From Nocardioides zeae (GTDB lineage Bacteria > Actinomycetota > Actinomycetes > Propionibacteriales > Nocardioidaceae): a stretch of 64,000 nt of DNA. Within the stretch, counting starts at the first letter, position 1. Every line of letters begins with the position of its first letter. Where the stretch lies: the NCBI RefSeq assembly GCF_010686755.1, contig NZ_JAAGXA010000005.1, positions 202,344 through 266,343 on the forward strand. Reading direction: 5' to 3'. Below, in pieces: positions 42,178-49,092 of this stretch. A program made the position numbers and the translations under genes. The notes under the pieces are model-generated. The model did not search any database, was not told where the DNA came from, and saw only the letters and a list, made by a program, of their open reading frames with translations.

Positions 42178-43005
42178 TCAGGTGGCGGTGAGCACGCCCG
42201 CGCCGAGGAGGCCCATGACGCCGAGGCCCAGGACCACACGGTAGGTCACGAACGGCAGGTAGGACCGGGTCGAGACGTAGCGCAGCAGCCACGCGATGAC
42301 GGCGTAGCCGACCACGAAGGCGACCACGGTGGCCGCGATGGTCGGCCCCCAGCCGTACGGGTTGTCCCCACCGGGCACGTCCTTGAGCTTGTAGACACCC
42401 GCGCCGACGACCGCGGGGATCGCCAGGAGGAAGGCGTACCGGGTCGTGACCTCCCGCTCGTAGCCGAGGGCACGACCCATCGAGATGGTCGCGCCGGAGC
42501 GCGACACGCCGGGCACGAGCGCCGCCGCCTGCGCGACGCCCATCAGCACCGAGTCGCGGAGGGTGAGGTCCTTGAAGGTGCGGGCGGACGCGCCGTACCG
42601 GTCGGCGAGGCCCAGCACGATGCCCATCACCACGAGGGTGGAGGCGACGACCCACAGGCTGCGCAGGGCACTGTCGATCGCGTCCTCGAAGAGCAGGCCG
42701 AGCAGCACGATCGGCAACGAGCCGACGATGATGAACCAGCCCATCCGCGCGTCGAGGCTGCCGCGCAGCTCCGGCTTGACGAGCGAGCGCAGCCACGCCA
42801 CCGCGATGCGCCAGATGTCCTTGCGGAAGTAGAGGAGGACCGCGACCTCCGTGCCGATCTGGCAGACGGCCGTGAAGGCCGCGCCCGGGTCCTCCCAGCC
42901 GACCAGCTCGGGGAAGATGCGGAGGTGGGCGCTCGAGGAGATCGGCAGGAACTCCGTGAGGCCCTGGATCACGCCGAGCACGACGGCTTGGAGGTAGTCC
43001 CACAC
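42178..43005 (-). CDS. uppP: Undecaprenyl-diphosphatase (bacitracin-resistance type)
   Basis: A 275-aa integral membrane enzyme that recycles the lipid carrier of cell-wall synthesis. The two catalytic signatures are VIQGLTEFLPISSSAHL near the N-terminus and AALVPGVSRSGATIS near residue 165, with a conserved histidine and arginine. About eight helices are predicted. The GTG at 43005 is supported by TAAAGT 8 nt upstream. It converges on corA. Confidence 0.94.
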   Translation of the reverse strand: MWDYLQAVVLGVIQGLTEFLPISSSAHLRIFPELVGWEDPGAAFTAVCQIGTEVAVLLYFRKDIWRIAVAWLRSLVKPELRGSLDARMGWFIIVGSLPIVLLGLLFEDAIDSALRSLWVVASTLVVMGIVLGLADRYGASARTFKDLTLRDSVLMGVAQAAALVPGVSRSGATISMGRALGYEREVTTRYAFLLAIPAVVGAGVYKLKDVPGGDNPYGWGPTIAATVVAFVVGYAVIAWLLRYVSTRSYLPFVTYRVVLGLGVMGLLGAGVLTAT

Positions 43006-43013
43006 GGGCGCCG

Positions 43014-43019
43014 ACTTTA
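43014..43019 (-). promoter_or_regulatory. Possible leaderless -10 of uppP
   Basis: TAAAGT, 8 nt before the GTG at 43005. Confidence 0.4.
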
Positions 43020-43095
43020 GGGCACCGCCGTGGCACACCGGGCCAGGACGGCCCGCCACGCCCGCGCGATGTGCGACACGTCTGCGGCCGGCCGC

Positions 43096-43101
43096 TAGGT
43101 T
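43096..43101 (+). promoter_or_regulatory. Leaderless -10 of the aldo/keto reductase gene
   Basis: TAGGTT, 7 nt before the ATG at 43109. Confidence 0.6.
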
Positions 43102-43108
43102 GACCCGC

Positions 43109-44089
43109 ATGCAGCAGCGATCGGTCGGGGCCAGCGGCCTGCGGGTCTCGCGCCTCGGGCTCGGCACCATGACGTGGGGGCGCGACACCGACGAGCACGA
43201 GGCGCGCGACCAGCTCGTCGCGTTCGTCGGCGCCGGAGGCACCCTGCTGGACACCGCCGCGGCGTACGGCGACGGTGTGTCCGAGCAGCTGATCGGGAGC
43301 CTGCTGGGCGACGTGGTCGCCCGCGAGGACGTCGTGCTGGCCACGAAGGCGGGGCTCGGTCAACGACGCCCTGCCGGCAGGCCCGGTGGCTCCCCGAACC
43401 GGGGCGCCACCCGCGACACGTCGCGCCGCTCGGTCCTCGCGTCGCTCGACGCCTCGCTGCGACGCCTCGGCACCGACCACGTCGACCTGCTGCAGGTGCA
43501 CGTGTGGTCCGACGCCACCCCGCTCGAGGAGACGCTCGCGACCCTCGACCACGTCGTGTCCACCGGCCGGGCCCGCTACGTCGGCGTCTCCAACTACACG
43601 GGCTGGCAGACGGCGCAGGCCGCGACCTGGCAGCGCGCCGTCCCCGGACGCGCGCCGCTCGTGTCGACGCAGGTCGAGTACTCCCTGCTCAACCGCAACG
43701 TCGAGCTCGAGGTGCTGCCCGCCGCGGAGGCGCTCGGGCTGGGCGTGCTGACGTGGTCGCCGCTGGGCCGTGGGGTGCTGACGGGCAAGTACCGCACCGG
43801 CACGCCGTCGGACTCCCGCGCCGCCACGTCGCACCTGGCGTCCTTCGTCGAGCCCTACCTGGACGAGCGCTCCCACGGGATCGTCGAGTCCGTGGTGAAG
43901 GCCGCGGACGGACTGGGATGGACTCCGGCCGAGGTGGCGTTGGCCTGGGTGCGTGACCGTCCGGGCGTCGCCGCACCCGTCGTCGGGGCGCGCACGGCCG
44001 CGCAGCTCCGGGCCCTCCTCAGCGTCGAGGACAAGGCCCTCCCCCTCGAGATCGCCGACGCGCTGGACGACGTCTCAGCGGTCGACTGA
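43109..44089 (+). CDS. Aldo/keto reductase
   Basis: A 326-aa TIM-barrel NADPH oxidoreductase. The tetrad is recognisable: Asp and Tyr in LLDTAAAYGDGVSEQLIG, Lys in VLATKAGLG, and His in HVDLLQVHVWSD. The cofactor-binding end has AAPVVGARTAAQLRALL. SNYTGWQTAQAATWQ places it with the YajO/general-stress AKRs. Substrate unknown. The ATG at 43109 is chosen because the leaderless -10 sits just before it; an in-frame codon 9 nt upstream overlaps that hexamer. Confidence 0.9.
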   Translation: MQQRSVGASGLRVSRLGLGTMTWGRDTDEHEARDQLVAFVGAGGTLLDTAAAYGDGVSEQLIGSLLGDVVAREDVVLATKAGLGQRRPAGRPGGSPNRGATRDTSRRSVLASLDASLRRLGTDHVDLLQVHVWSDATPLEETLATLDHVVSTGRARYVGVSNYTGWQTAQAATWQRAVPGRAPLVSTQVEYSLLNRNVELEVLPAAEALGLGVLTWSPLGRGVLTGKYRTGTPSDSRAATSHLASFVEPYLDERSHGIVESVVKAADGLGWTPAEVALAWVRDRPGVAAPVVGARTAAQLRALLSVEDKALPLEIADALDDVSAVD

Positions 44090-44156
44090 CCCGGCCCCCG
44101 TCGGGCCGCCCCCTCCCGGGGACGGCGTCGGGCGCCCCACCCGGAGGTGACATCCG

Positions 44157-44381
44157 ATGAGCAGGCACCGCCCCGCCCTGTCCCGCGGCGTCGAGTGGGA
44201 GTTCCGCGACGTGGTGCTGTCGCGCCACCTCTCCCGCAACGCCGTGCGCCAGGCCCTCGTCGAGATGGCCGAGCACGGCGGCTGGGAGCTCGACCGCCTC
44301 CGCATCGGCAACGACGGCGTGCGGCGCGTCATCGTGCGTCGCAAGATCATCCGTCAGCGCCCGACGCTCTGGGCCAGCTAG
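44157..44381 (+). CDS. DUF5703-family small protein
   Basis: A 74-aa basic protein: WEFRDVVLSRHLSRNAVRQALVEMAEHGGWELDRLRIG then VRRVIVRRKIIRQ. This is the compact strand-helix-strand pattern of the actinobacterial DUF5703 family, function unknown. GGAGGTGA stands 8 nt before the ATG. It follows the reductase gene by 67 bp on the same strand. Confidence 0.8.
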   Translation: MSRHRPALSRGVEWEFRDVVLSRHLSRNAVRQALVEMAEHGGWELDRLRIGNDGVRRVIVRRKIIRQRPTLWAS

Positions 44382-44424
44382 GGCCCGGGGCGGGCCGGCC
44401 GGACCGCCCGGGCCGGCTGGACCG

Positions 44425-45771
44425 TCAGGCGTCGCCGAGGAACCGGTCGAAGACCCGCGCGCCGAACTCGAGCGCATCGACCGGCACGCGCTCGTCGACC
44501 CCGTGGAAGAGCGCGGTGAAATCGAGGTCGGCGGGCAGCCGCAGCGGCGCGAACCCGTAGGAGCGCATGCCCAGCTTGCGGAAGTGCTTCGCGTCGGTGC
44601 CGCCGCTCATGAGGTACGGCGCGACGAGCGCCCCCGGGTCCTCGGCCAGCAGGCTGCGGGTCATGGCGTCGACGAGGTGCCCGTCGTAGGGCGTCTCCCA
44701 CGGCTGCTGGTGGGAGACGAACTCGATCTCCACGTTCTCGCCCGTCAGCTCGGCGAGCGTGGCGAAGAACTCGTCCTCGAAGCCCGGCAGGAAGCGGCCG
44801 TCGACGTGCGCGGTCGCCTCGGTCGGAACGACGTTGACCTTGTAGCCCGCGCTGAGCATCGTCGGGTTCGTCGAGTTGCGGATGACGTTGCCCAGCATCC
44901 GCGCGGCGCCGCCGAACTCCTCGACGAGGGCCGGGGCGTTCTCGGGGGTCGCCGGCGTGCCCGCCAGCTCGCCGATGGTCGCGAGGAGCACCTCCATCGT
45001 CGGGGTGAGGCGCACCGGCCACTCGTGGGCGCCGATGCGGGCGACCGCGCCCGCGAGGTCGGTGACCGCGTTCTCGGTGTTCACCATCGACCCGTGGCCG
45101 GCGCGACCCCGAGTGGTGAGCCGCATCCAGGCCATCCCCTTCTCGGCGGCCTCGATGAGGTAGACGCGGCGACCGCGGACGGTGGCGCTGAAGCCCCCGA
45201 CCTCGCCGATCGCCTCCGTGCAGTCGGCGAGCTCGTCCGGGTGCTCCTCGACCAGCACCTCGGCGCCCTGGTGGCCCCCGGCCTCCTCGTCGGCCGTGAA
45301 GCACAGCACCACGGGCCGCTTCGGCAGCACGCCGGCGCGGGTGCGGGCCCGGACGACCGACAGGAGCATGGCGTCGAAGTCCTTCATGTCGACGGCGCCC
45401 CGGCCCCAGACGTACCCGTCCTGCACCTCGCCGGAGAAGGGGTGGACCTGCCAGTCCTCGGCCGCGGCGGGAACGACGTCGAGGTGACCGTGCACGAGGA
45501 GCGGGTCGCCCTCGGGGCCGCCCCAGCGGGCCACGAGGCTGGTGCGTCCCGGCGAGCTCTCGTAGAGCCGCGACTCGATGCCCACCTCGTCGAGCAGGGT
45601 CGCGACGTGCTCCGCCGCCTTGCGCTCCCCCGGCCCCGAGTCGTCGCCGTAGTTGGACGTGTCGATGCGGATCAGGTCGCGGCACAGCTCGACGACCTCG
45701 GCAGCGGGGTCGTAGACCGGCCCGTCCCCGCGTGCGGCGTCGGCTCCCGGAGTGCTCGTGTCGTCGCTCAT
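44425..45771 (-). CDS. M20/M25/M40-family metallopeptidase
   Basis: A 448-aa zinc peptidase. The metal-site motifs are VHGHLDVVPA near residue 90, GRGAVDMKDFDAM near 125, TADEEAGG near 155, and GTDAKHFRKLG near 390, all intact. The dimerisation domain lies between. Members cleave dipeptides or remove acyl groups from amino acids; PepV/ArgE-like specificity cannot be told from sequence alone. The final HGVDERVPVDALEFGARVF is typical. Confidence 0.9.
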   Translation of the reverse strand: MSDDTSTPGADAARGDGPVYDPAAEVVELCRDLIRIDTSNYGDDSGPGERKAAEHVATLLDEVGIESRLYESSPGRTSLVARWGGPEGDPLLVHGHLDVVPAAAEDWQVHPFSGEVQDGYVWGRGAVDMKDFDAMLLSVVRARTRAGVLPKRPVVLCFTADEEAGGHQGAEVLVEEHPDELADCTEAIGEVGGFSATVRGRRVYLIEAAEKGMAWMRLTTRGRAGHGSMVNTENAVTDLAGAVARIGAHEWPVRLTPTMEVLLATIGELAGTPATPENAPALVEEFGGAARMLGNVIRNSTNPTMLSAGYKVNVVPTEATAHVDGRFLPGFEDEFFATLAELTGENVEIEFVSHQQPWETPYDGHLVDAMTRSLLAEDPGALVAPYLMSGGTDAKHFRKLGMRSYGFAPLRLPADLDFTALFHGVDERVPVDALEFGARVFDRFLGDA

Positions 45772-45800
45772 GGGCCCATCCTGGCAAAGAGGCGGTGGCG

Positions 45801-46577
45801 TCAGTTGAGGGGTCGTGTGCCGTCCGGCACCCCGCCGCCGGCCTGCACGGACTCGACGAGCTCGGCCAGCGCCGTGAGGGCCACCCGCTGGGACAGCGGA
45901 CCGTAGGAGACCCGGGCGACGCCCAGCTCCTGCAGCCGCGCGAGCGGCGGCGTGCCGGGCAGGCCGATGAGGGTGAGCCGCTGGGGGCCGAACGCGTCGA
46001 CGAGCGTGGCGACCTGCTCCTCGTCGAGCCGGCCGGGCACGAAGACGACGGGCGCGCCGGCGTCGAGGTAGGCCCGGCCGCGCTCCAGCGCCACCTGCAG
46101 CGGGGCGTCGGCGCCCTTCACGAACGCGTCGGTGCGGGCGTTGAGCACGAAGTCCGGCACCCCCTCGGCGGCGGCGGCCCGCATGATCGCCTCCACCTGC
46201 GCGGCCGCCTCCCCGAGGGGACGGAGCTGGTCCTCGACGTTGGCGCCGACGACGCCCACGCCGATGGCACGGCGCACGGTCTCGGCCGCGTCGCCGTACC
46301 CGCCCTCCAGGTCGGTCGAGACCGGCAGCGTCGTCGCCGCCACGATCCGCCGGACCTCCTCGATCATCTCCGCGAGGGGGATGTTCTCGCCGTCCTCGTA
46401 GCCGCGCGAGGCGGCGATCGAGTGGCTCGCGGTGGCCAGAGCGGTGGTGCCGGGGAGGTCGGACACGACCGTGGCCGAGATCGAGTCCCAGACGTTGACG
46501 ACCGTCAGCAGCTCGGGTGCGCGGTGGAGGTCCAGGAGGGTGCGGGCGGTGGCAGCGAGACTCATGGGAGCGAGCAT
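45801..46577 (-). CDS. Isocitrate lyase/PEP-mutase family protein
   Basis: A 258-aa TIM-barrel protein. VVNVWDSISATVVSDLPGTTALATASHSIAAS at the start, PVSTDLEGGYGD near residue 90 (Mg-binding acidic residues), and GVVGANVEDQL near 117 are family signatures. The catalytic cysteine loop of true isocitrate lyases (KKCGH) is not present, so it is a PEP-mutase/carboxyvinyl-phosphonate-type relative with unknown substrate. The ATG at 46577 is preferred: GGAGGGG stands 6 nt upstream, while the ATG at 46565 has none. Confidence 0.85.
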   Translation of the reverse strand: MLAPMSLAATARTLLDLHRAPELLTVVNVWDSISATVVSDLPGTTALATASHSIAASRGYEDGENIPLAEMIEEVRRIVAATTLPVSTDLEGGYGDAAETVRRAIGVGVVGANVEDQLRPLGEAAAQVEAIMRAAAAEGVPDFVLNARTDAFVKGADAPLQVALERGRAYLDAGAPVVFVPGRLDEEQVATLVDAFGPQRLTLIGLPGTPPLARLQELGVARVSYGPLSQRVALTALAELVESVQAGGGVPDGTRPLN

Positions 46578-46610
46578 GCCGCACCCCTCCGAGGGTGGGA
46601 AGCACTTCGG

Positions 46611-46641
46611 CCCCGAGTCCCTGACCTGCAGGGACTCGGGG
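46611..46641 (-). terminator. Terminator hairpin after tRNA-Leu
   Basis: CCCCGAGTCCCTG pairs perfectly with CAGGGACTCGGGG over 13 bp, with loop ACCTG. It begins 9 nt after the tRNA 3' end and lies upstream of the PEP-mutase-like gene. Confidence 0.8.
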
Positions 46642-46650
46642 CCGATCGGT

Positions 46651-46734
46651 GTCCGAGGGGGGACTTGAACCCCCATGCCCAATAAGGGCACTAGCACCTC
46701 AAGCTAGCGCGTCTGCCAATTCCGCCACCCGGAC
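46651..46734 (-). tRNA. tRNA-Leu (anticodon GAG)
   Basis: An 84-nt class II tRNA. The acceptor arm GTCCGGG pairs with CTCGGAC (one G-T pair). The anticodon loop is CTTGAGG, so the anticodon is GAG (reads CUC/CUU). The long variable arm TGCCC-TTATT-GGGCA and the T-loop GTTCAAGTC are clear. No CCA is encoded. Confidence 0.96.
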
Positions 46735-46796
46735 GAGTGCGGGTGAAACAGTAGCAGGGGTCCGCCGGAACGACCGCATCGGCGGTCGACAGCCGA

Positions 46797-47432
46797 TCAC
46801 CCGCCACCGAGGGCGCCGTCGAGCAGGGCCTGGGCGTCGCGGAGCGCCCCCAGGCCCCGGCCGTACTGCTGCGACACCGCGGACTCGCTGACGCCGACGG
46901 CGGCCGCGACGTCGCGTTGCGAGGACCCGTCCAGCCCGGCCAGGAGCATCGGGTGCGCGGTCGCGCCGACGCGGTCGACGAGGGCGTCGCGGCAGAGCAG
47001 CAGCGCATTGACGACGTCGACCGGGCACGGCGGCGTCGCTCCCTCGGCCGCCACGAACCACGTGCGTCGCCGCCGCGTCGCCGGACGGCCCAGCTCGTCG
47101 ATCGCCGCGCGTGCGCTCCACCAGGCCGAGCCGTCCTCGAGCGGGGGCGTGCGGCTCCCGTCGAGCACGGCGCGGTCGCCGAGACCGATGCCGTAGCGCG
47201 TGTCGACCACGGGCCGCAGCAGCAGGCGCACGACGAGCGTGGCGCGCACGGCGGCACCCAGGGACGGGTAGACCGCCTGGAACTCGTCGCCTACGGTCGC
47301 GTGGAGCCCGTCGACCGACGGCGCCCGGCGGTCGGCCTCGGTCAGCGCGTCGGCGAGCGCGACCTGGACGGCGCGTCGGTCACCGGAGCGCCGCGACCCC
47401 ACGAGGTCGCCGATCACGGCATAGGTCGTCAT
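46797..47432 (-). CDS. SatD-family protein with C-terminal helix-turn-helix
   Basis: A 211-aa SatD-family protein. It opens TTYAVIGDLVGSRRSGDRRAVQ, the family's IGDIxxSR signature, then LHATVGDEFQAVYPSL. The C-terminal helix-turn-helix is SSQRDVAAAVGVSESAVSQQYGRG. SatD proteins are named from a streptococcal acid-tolerance locus; their biochemical role is not established. It lies 70 bp after a membrane protein resembling DUF3307, a pairing I also recall from other phyla. Its own promoter (TATGCT, 6 nt before the ATG) carries an inverted repeat in the spacer, which suggests auto-repression or control by a partner. Confidence 0.8.
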   Translation of the reverse strand: MTTYAVIGDLVGSRRSGDRRAVQVALADALTEADRRAPSVDGLHATVGDEFQAVYPSLGAAVRATLVVRLLLRPVVDTRYGIGLGDRAVLDGSRTPPLEDGSAWWSARAAIDELGRPATRRRRTWFVAAEGATPPCPVDVVNALLLCRDALVDRVGATAHPMLLAGLDGSSQRDVAAAVGVSESAVSQQYGRGLGALRDAQALLDGALGGG

Positions 47433-47485
47433 TGCTGAAGCATATGACTTCATTTTTGGGAAATGAAGCCCATCGCTGAAGTTGT
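47433..47485 (-). promoter_or_regulatory. satD promoter with operator-like dyad
   Basis: On the minus strand: TTCATT (47462-47467), 17-nt spacer, TATGCT (47439-47444), 6 nt, ATG. A perfect dyad CTTCATTT-N5-AAATGAAG covers 47448-47468, overlapping the -35 and filling most of the spacer. TGAAG/CTTCA occurs four times between 47436 and 47481. The region is AT-rich compared with the rest of the window. Confidence 0.65.
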
Positions 47486-47502
47486 GGTCCGCACGGGCCA
47501 CC

Positions 47503-48273
47503 TCACGCGAGCGCGATCAGGCCGACCCCGGCGAGCGCCACCGACCAGCTGGCCAGGCTCCCCACCAGGAAGTACTCCGTGACGTCGCTCGGGCCCCCGA
47601 ACCCCGAGGCGCCGTCACGGGGCGCTCGCAGCTCGGGGAAGCGCAGCAGGGCCTTCGCGGCGACCACGAGCGAGGCACCCGTGAGGCTGCCCGCGCCGCC
47701 GAGGCCCACGACGAGGAGCCGCTCCATCGGACCCAGGACCCGCCCGCCCCGCAGCTGCTTCTCGTTGTCGTGCGCCGGGACGCCGACCAGGTCGAGCAGC
47801 AGCCGCACCAAGATGTTGGCGGTCGCGAGCTGGGCCACCCCCACGGCGGCCACGACGAGGAGCGCGTCACCGTCGAACCGGCCGAGCACGCTGGCGGCGA
47901 CGACGTCGTCCACGAAGTGCGGCGCACCCATGGCCGGTCCGCAGACCACGGTCGCCGCGATGCCGGTGCCGAACGCGCCGTACGCCGCCGCGAACCGCCA
48001 CCGCCCGTGGAGCAGCGGCTGGCCGGGCGGCTGCACCTGGCCGCGCGCCAGCGCGGCGGACGACGCGGGGACCCACACGGCGACCGCCGCGGCGGCGAGG
48101 ACCCAGCCCCACCAGCCTCGACCCGTGGGGTCGGACAGCAGCGCCGCACCGACCACGGCGACGACACCGAGCACGGCCAGGACCCGTCGACGCAGGAGAC
48201 CGGTGACGTCCCCGTCGGCCCGACAGAGGTCGCACAGACCCACCACGAGCAACCACCACGCCACACCGGCCAC
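47503..48273 (-). CDS. Multi-spanning membrane protein, DUF3307-like
   Basis: A 256-aa membrane protein with about seven hydrophobic segments. Between them is a loop with HFVDDVVAASVLGRFDGDAL, then ANILVRLLLDLVGVP and RVLGPMERLLVVGLGGAGSLTGASLVVAAKALLRFPEL. The ending GPSDVTEYFLVGSLASWSVALAGVGL resembles the C-terminal part of DUF3307 proteins, which are often encoded beside satD. The first cysteine pair (LCDLC) near the N-terminus is unusual. The GTG at 48273 has GGGAGGGG 7 nt upstream. Confidence 0.65.
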   Translation of the reverse strand: MAGVAWWLLVVGLCDLCRADGDVTGLLRRRVLAVLGVVAVVGAALLSDPTGRGWWGWVLAAAAVAVWVPASSAALARGQVQPPGQPLLHGRWRFAAAYGAFGTGIAATVVCGPAMGAPHFVDDVVAASVLGRFDGDALLVVAAVGVAQLATANILVRLLLDLVGVPAHDNEKQLRGGRVLGPMERLLVVGLGGAGSLTGASLVVAAKALLRFPELRAPRDGASGFGGPSDVTEYFLVGSLASWSVALAGVGLIALA

Positions 48274-48404
48274 GTCCAGACCCCTCCCGAGAACCCCGGG
48301 CGGACCCCCACCCGACGAGGATCCACCTGGTTCCACCCTCCCGCACGGCACCGACAGTCCTGGGTCGGCCGGGCCGCGACGCCGCGTCGTGATGTGCTGA
48401 CCCC

Positions 48405-49001
48405 GTGCCCACCACCTTCCGCCTCGCGTTCGTCACCGGAGCCACCCCCGACAAGTGGGCCGGGCGGTGGCGCGAGCGCCACCCGAAGGACCGCCTCGAG
48501 CTCGTCCCGGTCGAGCAGGCGGACCAGGAGCGCGTCGTGCGCGACGGCACGGTCGACATGTGCCTGGCCCGCCTCCCCGTCGACACGACCGGCCTGCTCG
48601 TCGTGCGCCTGTACGACGAGGCGCAGGTCGTCGTCGTCGACCGCGAGCACGTCGTGTCGGCCGTCGACGAGGTCGAGCTCGCCGACCTCGCCGACGAGCA
48701 GCTCGTCACCGACCCCGCCCGGGTGCCCGGGTGGGACGGCGTGGCCCGGGCCGACCGCCTCGACTGGCCGGCGATGACCGACCGCGAGGCGGTCGAGGTG
48801 GCGGCCAGCGGCGCAGGCGTCGCCGTGCTGCCCGAGTCCGTGGCCCGCGTGCTGCACCGCAAGGACGCCGTCCACCGACCGGTGCTCGACCTGCCCCCGA
48901 CGACCGTCGCACTGGTCTGGCTCGCCGAGCGCGACGACGACGCGACCCAGGAGATGGTGGGCATCACGCGCGGCCGCACGGCCCGCAGCAGCCGGGGGTG
49001 A
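48405..49001 (+). CDS. LysR-type substrate-binding-domain protein without DNA-binding domain
   Basis: A 198-aa protein with the periplasmic-binding-like effector fold of LysR regulators: FRLAFVTGATPDKWAGRWRERHP at the start, DGTVDMCLARLPVDTTGLLVVRLYDEAQVVVVDREH, AVEVAASGAGVAVLPESVARVLHRKDAV, and PTTVALVWLAERDDDATQEMVGITRGRT. No helix-turn-helix precedes it, and no suitable coding sequence lies upstream on the plus strand. It may act as a ligand-binding partner or be a degenerate regulator. It reads toward the BCCT transporter. GTG start, with TGTGCT 6 nt upstream. Confidence 0.8.
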   Translation: MPTTFRLAFVTGATPDKWAGRWRERHPKDRLELVPVEQADQERVVRDGTVDMCLARLPVDTTGLLVVRLYDEAQVVVVDREHVVSAVDEVELADLADEQLVTDPARVPGWDGVARADRLDWPAMTDREAVEVAASGAGVAVLPESVARVLHRKDAVHRPVLDLPPTTVALVWLAERDDDATQEMVGITRGRTARSSRG

Positions 49002-49018
49002 GGTTGCACAACGCAACC
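49002..49018. promoter_or_regulatory. Inverted repeat before the BCCT transporter gene
   Basis: GGTTGC-ACAAC-GCAACC (perfect 6-5-6) begins directly after the preceding stop codon, 75 bp before the transporter start. It could be a repressor site or a short terminator. Confidence 0.45.
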
Positions 49019-49092
49019 AAGGTGCGGCAAGGTCGGACGGTTGCCTGTCGGTCACACCCCGACCGGCACGCCACAGGACCAGAGAGGAACAC

